Part shown: piece by piece, positions 18,077 through 26,487 of the stretch | Layout of the letters: each line of letters begins with the position of its first letter | Position numbering within the stretch: position 1 is the stretch's first letter | Source of the DNA: Aureimonas phyllosphaerae | GTDB taxonomy: Bacteria; Pseudomonadota; Alphaproteobacteria; Rhizobiales; Rhizobiaceae | Assembly (NCBI RefSeq): GCF_900113065.1 | Contig: NZ_FOOA01000001.1 | Span: 186,001-250,000 of the forward strand | Reading direction: 5' to 3' | DNA: 64,000 nt | Program-made: the position numbers and the translations under genes | Notes under the pieces: model-generated | What the model saw: the letters and a program-made list of their open reading frames with translations, nothing else | Databases searched by the model: none | Told to the model about the DNA's origin: nothing

Positions 18077-20269
18077 TCAGCCGTTCACACGAATGGCATC
18101 CGTGACGCAAGTCTTCGCGCGCAACTGATTGAGCGTGCGCGTCAGGTGCTGCAGGTCCCAGACCTCCAGATCCAGCACCATGGTCGTGAGGTCCGGGGCC
18201 GTCTGCGTCATCGAAAGGTTGTGGATATTGGCGTCGTTGAGTGCGATCGTCTCGGCGATCTCGGCCAGCGTCCCCGGCTCGTTCAACGCGGCGACGCGGA
18301 TCTTGGCCGGAAAACGCGCCGTCGTCTCCGCGTCGAGGTCCCAGCGAACGTCGATCCAGCGGTTCGGCGAATCGTCGAAATCCATCAGCGCCGGAGACTG
18401 GATCGGGTAGATCGTGATCCCCTTGCCCGGCTCGAAGATGCCGACGATCCGGTCGCCCGGCACCGCGCCGTCCGGCCCGAAGCGCACCGGCAGGTCGCCG
18501 ACGGCACCGCGGATCGGGAGCTGCACGAGGCTCTCGTCGCCGGCCTCCTCGGGCACGCGGAACACGAGGCCGATCGCCGAACGGATGTTGAACCAGCCGT
18601 CCTTCTCCGCGTGCAGCACGCTTTTCGCCGCGCGGCTGTCCTGAAAGTCGGGATGCACCGCGCGGAAGACGTCGGCCGAGGACAACTCGCCCCGCCCGAC
18701 GGCGGCCAGCGCATCGTCGAGCTCGCGGAAACCGACCTTGGCGAGGTAGGGCTTCAACCCGTCGCGGGTGAAGGTCTTGCCCGCACGGTGGAAGGTGCGC
18801 TCAAGGATCTGCTGCCCGAGGCCGCAATACTGCTTGCGGATCGCATTGCGCGCCGCGCGGCGGATCGCCGAGCGCGCCTTGCCGGTCACTGCGACGCTCT
18901 CCCAGGCCGGCGGCGGCGTCGCGGCCTTGGAACGGATGATCTCGACCTCGTCGCCGTTGGTGAGTTCGGTCACCACCGGCATGATGCGCCCGTCGATCTT
19001 GCAGCCGACGCAGGTGTCGCCGACGTCGGTATGGACGGCATAGGCGAAGTCGATCGGCGTCGCCCCGCGCGGCAGCGCGATCAGCCTCCCCTTCGGCGTG
19101 AAGCAGAAGACCTGGTCCTGGAACAGCTCGAGCTTGGTGTTCTCGAGGAACTCCTCGGGCGTGTCGCCTTCGGACAGCATCTCGATCGTGCGCCGCAACC
19201 AGGAATAGGCTTCCGACTCGGTCGACAGCGCGACCTGCCCGTCCTTGTAGAGCTCGTGCGCTGCGATGCCGTACTCGTTGACGTGGTGCATCGAGCGCGT
19301 GCGGATCTGCAGCTCCACGCGCTGGCGCGACGGTCCGACGATCGTGGTGTGGATCGAACGGTAGCCGTTCTGCTTCGGGATCGAGATGTAATCCTTGAAG
19401 CGGCCGGGTACGAGCGGCCAGGTGCGATGCACGATGCCGAGCGTGCGGTAGCAGTCCTCCTCGTCGGCGACGATGACGCGAAAGCCGAAGATGTCCGACA
19501 GCTGCTCGAGCGACAGCGCCTTGCGCTGCATCTTGTTGAAGACCGAATAGGGCTTCTTCTGCCGGCCGGACACGCGGGCGGCGATGCCCTTTTCGCTGAG
19601 GCGCGCCGTCAGCGTCTCCTCGATCTGGGCGATGGTCCCGGAGTGGCGCTCGCGGAGCTCGGCGAGCCGTTCGGTGACCGTCGCGAAGGCCTCGGCGTTG
19701 AGATACTGGAACGACAGCGTCTCCAGTTCTTCGCGCATGTCGTGCATGCCCATGCGCCCGGCGAGCGGCGCATAGATCTCCATCGTCTCCTCGGCGATGC
19801 GCGCGCGCTTCTCCGGCTTCATGTGATGAAGCGTGCGCATGTTGTGCAGCCGGTCTGCGAGCTTGACGAGGAGGACGCGGATGTCGTCGGCGATCGCCAG
19901 CAGCAGCTTGCGCAGGTTCTCGGCCTGCGCGGTCTTGCGCGAAACGAGGTCGAGCCGCCGGATTTTCGTCAGGCCCTCGACCAGCGTCCCGATCTTCTGC
20001 CCGAAGAGCTGATCGAGTTCCTTGCGGGTGGCGTCGGTGTCCTCGATCGTGTCGTGCAGGAGAGCGGTCGCGATCGTCGCTTCGTCGAGATGCAGCTCGG
20101 TCAGGATCGCGGCGACTTCCAGCGGGTGCGAGAAGTACGGATCGCCGTTCACGCGCTTCTGCGCACCGTGCTTCTGCATCGCATAGACATAGGCCCGGTT
20201 CAGAAGGCCCTCGTCGAGGTTCGGCTTGTAGGCCGCCACACGCTCGACGAGTTCGTACTGCCGCATCAT
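18077..20269 (-). CDS. rsh: Bifunctional (p)ppGpp synthetase/hydrolase (RelA/SpoT homologue)
   Basis: Stringent-response enzyme that makes and degrades (p)ppGpp. The order is an HD hydrolase domain with LLHDTIEDT near residue 67, a synthetase domain with the SpoT-type RFKDYISIPK and GYRSIHT, TGS (TPIDFAYAVH near 390), and a C-terminal ACT domain. The intact HD residues and the RFKD rather than RelA-type motif indicate a bifunctional enzyme. Its 730 residues are full length. It directly follows the rpoZ terminator. Confidence 0.96.
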   Translation of the reverse strand: MMRQYELVERVAAYKPNLDEGLLNRAYVYAMQKHGAQKRVNGDPYFSHPLEVAAILTELHLDEATIATALLHDTIEDTDATRKELDQLFGQKIGTLVEGLTKIRRLDLVSRKTAQAENLRKLLLAIADDIRVLLVKLADRLHNMRTLHHMKPEKRARIAEETMEIYAPLAGRMGMHDMREELETLSFQYLNAEAFATVTERLAELRERHSGTIAQIEETLTARLSEKGIAARVSGRQKKPYSVFNKMQRKALSLEQLSDIFGFRVIVADEEDCYRTLGIVHRTWPLVPGRFKDYISIPKQNGYRSIHTTIVGPSRQRVELQIRTRSMHHVNEYGIAAHELYKDGQVALSTESEAYSWLRRTIEMLSEGDTPEEFLENTKLELFQDQVFCFTPKGRLIALPRGATPIDFAYAVHTDVGDTCVGCKIDGRIMPVVTELTNGDEVEIIRSKAATPPPAWESVAVTGKARSAIRRAARNAIRKQYCGLGQQILERTFHRAGKTFTRDGLKPYLAKVGFRELDDALAAVGRGELSSADVFRAVHPDFQDSRAAKSVLHAEKDGWFNIRSAIGLVFRVPEEAGDESLVQLPIRGAVGDLPVRFGPDGAVPGDRIVGIFEPGKGITIYPIQSPALMDFDDSPNRWIDVRWDLDAETTARFPAKIRVAALNEPGTLAEIAETIALNDANIHNLSMTQTAPDLTTMVLDLEVWDLQHLTRTLNQLRAKTCVTDAIRVNG

Positions 20270-20294
20270 GCCCGAATGCCTGCTCCGCTAGCGC

Positions 20295-20332
20295 AAAAAA
20301 GAAAGGGCGCCCGGCCGGATCGGCGGGCGCCC
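20295..20332 (-). terminator. Rho-independent terminator of rpoZ
   Basis: Read on the minus strand, a 9-bp GC stem (20324-20332 with 20305-20313, GGGCGCCCG/CGGGCGCCC) with a 10-base loop is followed by TTTCTTTTTT. This is the clearest intrinsic terminator in the window. It separates rpoZ from rsh, so rsh needs its own promoter or readthrough. Confidence 0.9.
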
Positions 20333-20387
20333 CTTCAATATAGGTTGCGTTGCGGCAAAACCGGAAGGGCTCGATGCCCTCCGCGTG

Positions 20388-20795
20388 TCAGAAATCGTCG
20401 TTCTTCTCCGGCGGAATGAGCCCCTCGATGCCCGAGAGGAGATCGTCTTCCGACATGCGGTCGAAGGCGATGTTGTCGTCGTCGTCGGCCGCCGTGGTCG
20501 TGGTGCCTTCCGAACCCGCGTCGACGATCGCACCGGCGACCGGCGCCTGCGGCTCGGGCTCGTCCACCTCGACATGCTTCTGCAGCGAGTGGATCAGGTC
20601 TTCCTTGAGGTCGTCGGGCGAGAGCGTCTCGTCGGCGATCTCGCGAAGGGCCACGACCGGGTTCTTGTCGTTGTCGCGGTCCACCGTGATCGGCTGGCCC
20701 TGCGCGATCTGGCGCGCGCGATGGCTGGCGAGCAGGACGAGCTCGAACCGGTTCTCGACCTTATCGACGCAATCTTCTACGGTGACGCGGGCCAT
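20388..20795 (-). CDS. rpoZ: RNA polymerase omega subunit
   Basis: Small subunit that helps assemble RNA polymerase by holding beta-prime. The N-terminal core [20 protein letters not shown] and the following [11 protein letters not shown] are canonical. The C-terminal half is an acidic Asp/Glu-rich tail, usual in Hyphomicrobiales. It totals 135 residues. It lies upstream of rsh, as in other genomes. Confidence 0.96.
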   Translation of the reverse strand: MARVTVEDCVDKVENRFELVLLASHRARQIAQGQPITVDRDNDKNPVVALREIADETLSPDDLKEDLIHSLQKHVEVDEPEPQAPVAGAIVDAGSEGTTTTAADDDDNIAFDRMSEDDLLSGIEGLIPPEKNDDF

Positions 20796-21000
20796 GCCTG
20801 TCTCCTTGGGAACGGACGCAGTAAGCTGAAGGGCCTCGTGTAGCCTCTTGACTTTGGAAGCACAAGGGGACAGCCGCCCGGTTCGCGCGCGAAGGCCGCG
20901 CCATTCGTTCGTTCGGCTGGCCTTTGCCCCGCCCGCGTCCTATTCTTCAGGGTGATGCGGGACGGATCGTCTCCCGCGCCGATCCCGTTCAAAGGCCGCC

Positions 21001-21597
21001 ATGTTCGAACCCCGCGAGAAGATCGCCCTCTTCATCGACGGCGCCAATCTGTATGCCGCCTCGCGCGCCCTCGCCTTCGACATCGACTACAAGAAGCTGC
21101 TCGTCGCCTTTCAGGGGCGCGGCAATCTCGTGCGCGCCTACTACTACACCGCCCTCATCGAGGATCAGGAATATTCCTCGATCCGACCGCTGGTCGACTG
21201 GCTCGACTACAACGGCTATCGCGTCGTGACCAAGCCGGCCAAGGAGTTTACCGACCAGCTCGGGCGTCGCCGCATCAAGGGCAACATGGACATCGAGCTC
21301 GCGGTCGACGCGATGGAGCTTGCCGAGACCATCGAGCATTTCGTGATCTTCTCGGGCGACGGCGACTTCCGTTCGCTGGTGGAAGCGCTGCAGCGCAAGG
21401 GGCGCAAGGTGTCGGTCGTCTCGACGCTCGCGACGCAGCCGCCGATGATCGCCGACGACCTGCGCCGGCAGGCCGACACGTTCATCGAGCTGCGCACGCT
21501 GCAACCCGAGATCGCCCGCAGTCAGGCCGAGCGCGAAGCCCGCCTCGCCCGCCGCTCCGAAGGCGAAGCGGATCGCCGCGACGACGGCGACGTCTGA
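21001..21597 (+). CDS. NYN domain protein (LabA/DUF88 family, probable RNase)
   Basis: PIN-like NYN-fold protein; family members are metal-dependent ribonucleases. Acidic residues are in LFIDGANL (about 11-18), KGNMDIELAVDAM and FSGDGDF. The 198-residue protein ends with a charged Arg/Glu/Asp-rich tail. It begins a plus-strand unit with a uracil-DNA glycosylase 2 bases downstream. The RNA target is unknown. Confidence 0.86.
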   Translation: MFEPREKIALFIDGANLYAASRALAFDIDYKKLLVAFQGRGNLVRAYYYTALIEDQEYSSIRPLVDWLDYNGYRVVTKPAKEFTDQLGRRRIKGNMDIELAVDAMELAETIEHFVIFSGDGDFRSLVEALQRKGRKVSVVSTLATQPPMIADDLRRQADTFIELRTLQPEIARSQAEREARLARRSEGEADRRDDGDV

Positions 21598-21599
21598 TC

Positions 21600-22268
21600 G
21601 TGCCCCCCGTCCATTCCCCATCCCTGCCCGGCGCGACGCCGCCGGCCGACTGCCCCCTCTGCCCGCGGCTCGCGGCCTTCCGCCATGAATGGCAGGCACG
21701 AGAGCCGGACTGGTACAATGCGCCGGTCGACACGTTCCTGCCGCGCGAGGGCGCCGAGACGGTCGAGCTTCTAGTCGTCGGCCTCGCACCCGGCGTTCGC
21801 GGTGCCAACCGCACCGGTCGTCCGTTCACTGGCGACTATGCCGGCGACCTCCTCTACGCGACGCTGAAGCGGTACGGCTTTGCGACGGGCGAGTTCGAAG
21901 CGCGTCCGGACGACAGCCTCGAACTCCGCGGCGCGGCGATCACCAATGCTGTGCGCTGCGTGCCGCCGGAGAACAAGCCGACGGGCGCCGAGATCAACAC
22001 CTGCCGCCGCTTCCTGACCCCGACACTGGACGCCCTGCCGCGCCTTCGCGTCCTCGTCACGCTCGGCCGCATCGCCCACGATTCGACGCTGCGGGCCCTC
22101 GGGGTCCGGCTGAAGGATGCCCCCTTCAGCCATGGCGGCGAGCATGAGGCCGGCGGCTATACGATCGTGTCGAGCTACCATTGCTCGCGCTACAACACGA
22201 ACACCGGCGTCCTGACGCCGGCCATGTTCGAGGCCGTGTTCGAAAAGGCGCGGGCGCGGCTCGGCTAG
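21600..22268 (+). CDS. Family 5 (UDGb) uracil-DNA glycosylase, GTG start
   Basis: Removes uracil, and in this family also hypoxanthine or xanthine, from DNA. The family 5 signature GLAPGVRGANRTGRPF starts at residue 61. All four cysteines for the [4Fe-4S] cluster are present: Cys18, Cys21, Cys120 and Cys135. A GTG start 2 bases after the NYN stop gives 222 residues and begins just before conserved sequence; no suitable ATG exists. The two 3' ends of this gene and the CHASE3 gene share a CTAG. Confidence 0.88.
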   Translation: MPPVHSPSLPGATPPADCPLCPRLAAFRHEWQAREPDWYNAPVDTFLPREGAETVELLVVGLAPGVRGANRTGRPFTGDYAGDLLYATLKRYGFATGEFEARPDDSLELRGAAITNAVRCVPPENKPTGAEINTCRRFLTPTLDALPRLRVLVTLGRIAHDSTLRALGVRLKDAPFSHGGEHEAGGYTIVSSYHCSRYNTNTGVLTPAMFEAVFEKARARLG

Positions 22269-22960
22269 CGGGCGACGGAGGCCGGCGGCAGGGTCAGCCG
22301 CTTCTTGCGTTCCCAGCGCGCGAGGTGGAACTCGACACCGGTGCGGACCACGAGCGAGGCGAGCGCGATGAGGATCGCGACGAGGCGCACCCGGTTCTCG
22401 TCGCGGTCCACCAAGGCGTCCCGCGTGGCGAGAAGCGCCTTCTCCGTCTCGGTGATGTCGCCGATCACACGCCGGATCTCGTCCATCGTCGCGCGCTCCA
22501 TCATCGCGACGGACTGCTTCTGCGCGGCGGGAAAGCCCACCTGCTCATAGAGGGTGACGGACTCGGCGAGTTCCGCGAGCTTCCGGTCGACCAGAAGGCT
22601 CAAATGGTCGGTCCGCGCAATCTGCGAGGGATTGTCGGAAATCAGTTGTCGCAGCTGGGTGCGGATCGGCTCCATCCGATCCAGCGCCTTCTCGTAGGGG
22701 TCGAGGAAGCGTCGCTCGCCGCTGATCAGGAACCCGCGCTCGCCCGTCTCGGCATCGTCGAGCGCGATGAGGAGATCCTTGGTGTTGTCGATCACGCGGT
22801 AGGTGTGGACCACGAGGTCGCGGTGGTCATCGAGCAGCGAATGGGTCCAGGTCGTGGCGATGACGCCGGCGAGGATCACGACCCCGACCGGCACGGACCG
22901 CAGGACGAGGGCGCGCGTCAGCCACCGCTTCCTGATCTCCGCCCATGTCGGCAAGGCCAT
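22265..22960 (-). CDS. CHASE3 domain membrane protein without output domain
   Basis: A 231-residue protein built like the sensory N-terminus of a histidine kinase. TM1 is at about residues 18-38, and an extracytoplasmic CHASE3 four-helix domain follows (AETGERGFLISGERRFLDPY is its hallmark). TM2 is at about 193-206, then only about 25 mostly basic residues. No HAMP, kinase, cyclase or MCP module follows: the next gene on its 3' side is on the other strand and overlaps by 4 bases. It is either a stand-alone sensor acting through a partner, perhaps the cyclase upstream, or a truncated receptor. Confidence 0.82.
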   Translation of the reverse strand: MALPTWAEIRKRWLTRALVLRSVPVGVVILAGVIATTWTHSLLDDHRDLVVHTYRVIDNTKDLLIALDDAETGERGFLISGERRFLDPYEKALDRMEPIRTQLRQLISDNPSQIARTDHLSLLVDRKLAELAESVTLYEQVGFPAAQKQSVAMMERATMDEIRRVIGDITETEKALLATRDALVDRDENRVRLVAILIALASLVVRTGVEFHLARWERKKRLTLPPASVAR

Positions 22961-23095
22961 CGTCTCGATCTCCGCGGCGCCCGAGCGCTCGGCGCCTTCA
23001 ACTCCCCCATTTTTGGGCGGAGGACGGATCGAGCAAGGGTCCGGGCCCCGATCGCAGAACGCGTCGGCGGTATCGGGTCGCCCCCAAGCGGCGAA

Positions 23096-23947
23096 TCAGG
23101 CCGCGATCGCCCGTTTCTCGCGATACATGGCACGGTCGGCTTCGGCCAGAATGCCCGCCGTCGTCATGCCCGGCCGCCAGAGGACGGTGCCGAAGCTCAT
23201 GCCGACCCTCATGGCGCGGTCTTGGACCCGCATCGGCTCGTCGAGATGGAACCGCAGGCGCTGCATCGCCTCGTCGGTCGCCGCCTCGCTGTCGACCCAG
23301 AGGATCGCGGCGAATTCGTCGCCGCCGATGCGTGCCAGACGGTCGGTGGAGCGGATGCCCTTCGCCAGCCGGCCTGCCAGTTCCTGAAGCACGGTGTCGC
23401 CCGCCGCATGGCCATAGGTGTCGTTGATCGGCTTGAACCGATCGACGTCCGCCAGCACGAGAGCGAAGATGCGGCCCGCCTCGAGTGCGCCGGATACGGC
23501 GAGATCCAGGTCGCGGTCGAAGCGGCGGCGGTTGCAGATGCCGGTCAACGGGTCCTTGAACGCCGCGCTGCGCAATTCCAGCTCGTCGCGCTTTCGATCC
23601 GTGATGTCGGACGACATGCCGAACAGGCCGGTCGCAGTGTCCGTCGCCGGATCGAGGATCGGCGACAGCGCGGTACGCCACCATTTCGCCCCGCCCGGCA
23701 GATCGAGATGCTCCTCGTACTCGTAGATCGAGCCGAGCTTCAGGCAGTGCCGGTACTGCGTCTCGACATGCGCGGCGATCTCCGAGGAGAGGCATTCCGA
23801 CGGAGTTCGCCCGACGAGATCGGCGGCATCGAGACCCGTCAGGCGGCAGAGGCTGTCGTTCACCCCGGCGTAGCGCATCACGCCGTCGACGCCGATCGAC
23901 AGCGAAAAGGCCGGTGCAGCTAACAATCTCACATCGACGACCGGCAT
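23096..23947 (-). CDS. PAS-GGDEF diguanylate cyclase
   Basis: Synthesises c-di-GMP. A PAS fold occupies about residues 10-118, ending in the DITDRKR linker, followed by GGDEF at about 125-283. The active site RIGGDEF is intact (GGDEF 208-212), and the inhibitory I-site RSTD (199-202) lies exactly five residues before it, so product feedback is expected. There is no membrane segment. The start at 23947 has a good Shine-Dalgarno (AGGGAG), whereas an upstream start 93 bases earlier does not match the PAS fold. Confidence 0.9.
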   Translation of the reverse strand: MPVVDVRLLAAPAFSLSIGVDGVMRYAGVNDSLCRLTGLDAADLVGRTPSECLSSEIAAHVETQYRHCLKLGSIYEYEEHLDLPGGAKWWRTALSPILDPATDTATGLFGMSSDITDRKRDELELRSAAFKDPLTGICNRRRFDRDLDLAVSGALEAGRIFALVLADVDRFKPINDTYGHAAGDTVLQELAGRLAKGIRSTDRLARIGGDEFAAILWVDSEAATDEAMQRLRFHLDEPMRVQDRAMRVGMSFGTVLWRPGMTTAGILAEADRAMYREKRAIAA

Positions 23948-24104
23948 GGCCAACTCCCTGACTTGCCCTCTGAGGGTAGCCGGGGCGCGTGAAGGAAGCG
24001 GTCGACGGTCGGCGCGAAGTCTCGCGATCGCAGCAAGCAATCCTTCAGACCTCTCGCTTCGTCAGTCCGGCGCGACAGGATCGAGTCTTAAACCCGTCAG
24101 CCGA

Positions 24105-24689
24105 TCAATGCGTCGCGTGCCGCCCCGCACCGGCGTGGCTGCGCAGCCAGCCGATGACGTCCGCTGCGCTGCGGTCGGGCGGGAAGACGGGATAGAGGGC
24201 CGCCACGATCTCGCCGTCGCGCGCGATCAGGGTGAGACGCTTCAGAAGCGTATCCCCGTCCACCTCGAAGGTCGGCAGTTCCAGCATCTCCTGCAGCGAG
24301 AGATCCGTATCCGACAGGAGCGGAAACGGCAGGTGCAGGCGCTCGGCGGCTTCCCGCTGGTAGGCGGTGGTCTGGGTGGAAACGCCGAAGACGGCTGAGA
24401 CGCCGAGTTCGCGCAGCTCCTGCCAATGGTCGCGGAACGAACAGGCCTGCGGCGTGCAGCCCCGCGCACCCGGAATTTCGTTCCAGCCACCCGGCAGCGG
24501 TGCGCCGGGACGACCGGTCATCGGGTAGGCGTAGAGGACGACAAGGCCCTTGAGACCGCCGAGATCGACACGCCCCCCGGCCGTCGACGGCAGGGCGACG
24601 GACGGCAGTCTCCGCCCGACGAGATGAGCAGCGCCGCCTTCGTCGGTCGGCGGCTCAAGACCTTCCGGCAGACTGTTGAGGTCGGTCAT
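24105..24689 (-). CDS. Peroxiredoxin (PrxQ/BCP-like)
   Basis: Thiol peroxidase that reduces peroxides. The peroxidatic Cys78 and a second Cys83 in GCTPQACSFRD give the C-x4-C arrangement of PrxQ/BCP enzymes. The insertion TGRPGAPLPGGWNEIPGARG before the cysteine resembles a subgroup found in alphaproteobacteria. It has 194 residues, with no signal peptide. It is transcribed towards the cyclase gene. Confidence 0.88.
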   Translation of the reverse strand: MTDLNSLPEGLEPPTDEGGAAHLVGRRLPSVALPSTAGGRVDLGGLKGLVVLYAYPMTGRPGAPLPGGWNEIPGARGCTPQACSFRDHWQELRELGVSAVFGVSTQTTAYQREAAERLHLPFPLLSDTDLSLQEMLELPTFEVDGDTLLKRLTLIARDGEIVAALYPVFPPDRSAADVIGWLRSHAGAGRHATH

Positions 24690-24755
24690 CGCTCAGCCCT
24701 CCCCGGCATCGTCCGGCAAGGTTACCCCTCGCCTCGCGGAGTGCAAGGGCCGACG

Positions 24756-25235
24756 TCAGTCCCGGCCGGCTTCCTTCATGACGCGCTGCTTCTGCCGGTT
24801 CCAGTCGCGTTCCTTCATCGACTCGCGCTTGTCGGGCGCGTTCTTGCCCTTGGCGACGGCGAGTTCCAGCTTCGCGCGGCCCTGGTCGTTGAAGTAGATC
24901 TTCAGCGGCACGAGCGTCATGCCGTCGCGCTGTACCGCCCCGGCCAGCCGATTGCGCTGCGTCTTGTGGACGAGGAGCTTCCGCCGGCGCTTCGGCTCGT
25001 GGTTGAAGCGATTGGCCTGCAGGTATTCCGGCACGTAGGAGTTGATCAGCCAGATCTCGCCGTCCTCCTCCGTGGCATAGGACTCGGCGATCATCGCCTT
25101 GCCGAGCCGCAGCGACTTGACCTCGGTCCCCGTCAGCACGAGACCGGCCTCCAGCGTGTCGATGATCTCGTAGTTGAAGCGTGCCTTGCGGTTTTCGGCA
25201 GCGATATTGGACTTGGACTTCGGCGACTTGGCCAT
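24756..25235 (-). CDS. smpB: SsrA-binding protein SmpB
   Basis: Partner of tmRNA in ribosome rescue. The core [19 protein letters not shown] and the basic C-terminal tail ([19 protein letters not shown]) are canonical. It has 159 residues. It lies 81 bases downstream of dapA, a gene order common in the group. The tmRNA gene itself is not in this window as far as I can see. Confidence 0.96.
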   Translation of the reverse strand: MAKSPKSKSNIAAENRKARFNYEIIDTLEAGLVLTGTEVKSLRLGKAMIAESYATEEDGEIWLINSYVPEYLQANRFNHEPKRRRKLLVHKTQRNRLAGAVQRDGMTLVPLKIYFNDQGRAKLELAVAKGKNAPDKRESMKERDWNRQKQRVMKEAGRD

Positions 25236-25316
25236 GAGGATCGGGGCGCCCGGTATGGAGGAGGACGCGCCGGAAGCCGGCGCCGTCCCCTTAGATGGGC
25301 CGCAAGGGCCCCTGGA

Positions 25317-26201
25317 TCAATTCAGAAGGCCGGCATGGCGGAGCGCCGCGTCGATCGCGTCCTGCGTCGCGGCCTCCACCGGGACCAGCGGCAGGCGGAC
25401 GCGATTGCGCCCCTTGCCGAGGCGCGACAGGGCGTACTTCGTGCCCGAGACGCCCGGCTCCATGAAGATCGCCTTGTGCAGCGGCATCAGGCGGTCCTGG
25501 TAGTCGAGGGCCTTGGCGAAGTCGCCGGCAAGGCACGCCTCCTGGAACTCCGAGCACAGGCGGGGCGCGACGTTGGCGGTCACCGAGATGCAGCCGCGCC
25601 CGCCATGGGCGATGTGGCCGAGCGCGGTCGCATCCTCGCCCGACAGCTGGATGAAATCCTTGCCGCAGGTGATGCGCTGCTCGGGAACGCGATCGAGCTT
25701 GGCCGTCGCGTCCTTCACGCCCACGATGTTGGCAAAGTCGTGCGCGAGGCGCCCCATCGTCTCCGGGGTCATGTCGACCACCGAGCGCGGCGGGATGTTG
25801 TAGATGATGATCGGCGTCGAGACCGCGCGCGCGATCGCGGCGTAATGCTCGTAGAGGCCGCGCTGCGTCGGCTTGTTGTAGTAGGGCGTGACGACAAGAA
25901 TCCCGTCGGCGCCGGCCTTCTCGGCAAAGCGCGCGAGATCGATCGCCTCGACCGTGTTGTTGGAGCCGGCGCCCGCGATGACCGGCACGCGGCCGGCCGC
26001 CGTCTCGACGCAGATCTCGACCGCGCGCTTGTGCTCGTCATGCGTCAGGGTCGGGCTTTCGCCCGTGGTGCCGACCGGCACGAGGCCGTGCGTGCCCTCG
26101 GCGATCTGCCATTCGACCAGGGCGCGGAACGCGGCTTCGTCGAGGCTGCCGTCCTCGGCGAACGGCGTTACCAGGGCCGTCATCGAACCCTTGAAGGTCA
26201 T
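25317..26201 (-). CDS. dapA: 4-hydroxy-tetrahydrodipicolinate synthase
   Basis: Condenses pyruvate with aspartate semialdehyde in lysine and diaminopimelate synthesis. The family signature GTTGESPTL is near residue 43, the catalytic Tyr in YYNKPTQ near 133, and the Schiff-base Lys in GVKDAT near 161. The start [14 protein letters not shown] gives 294 residues, the usual length. A long upstream in-frame extension is non-conserved. Confidence 0.96.
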   Translation of the reverse strand: MTFKGSMTALVTPFAEDGSLDEAAFRALVEWQIAEGTHGLVPVGTTGESPTLTHDEHKRAVEICVETAAGRVPVIAGAGSNNTVEAIDLARFAEKAGADGILVVTPYYNKPTQRGLYEHYAAIARAVSTPIIIYNIPPRSVVDMTPETMGRLAHDFANIVGVKDATAKLDRVPEQRITCGKDFIQLSGEDATALGHIAHGGRGCISVTANVAPRLCSEFQEACLAGDFAKALDYQDRLMPLHKAIFMEPGVSGTKYALSRLGKGRNRVRLPLVPVEAATQDAIDAALRHAGLLN

Positions 26202-26487
26202 GTCGTCACTCCCGTCGACGTGCGGATAATGGTGCCGAAGCGACGTCGGGCGTGCTCGGGTCGGGCGGCGGGCGTATCGCGCCCGCGCCGCTCGTCGGAC
26301 GACCGGCCCGTGACCGATCGTCCGCGCGGACGGGCGCACCATAAAGAAGCCATGTCCGCGAAACAAGCGAAGGGCATGATCGGGCCCGAGAAGGGTTTAC
26401 GCCTTCTTCACCGCGATCAGGCAAGCTTTGATCAACCATGCGCGCGGTCGGCCGCGAACGTGTGGCAGCATTGCAGCAGGAGGCCCC

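Noticed and set aside
17372-20419. A 1015-codon plus-strand frame across pyrE and rsh
   Set aside because: It is antisense to well-supported genes and has no recognisable motif. Long antisense frames are expected at this GC content.
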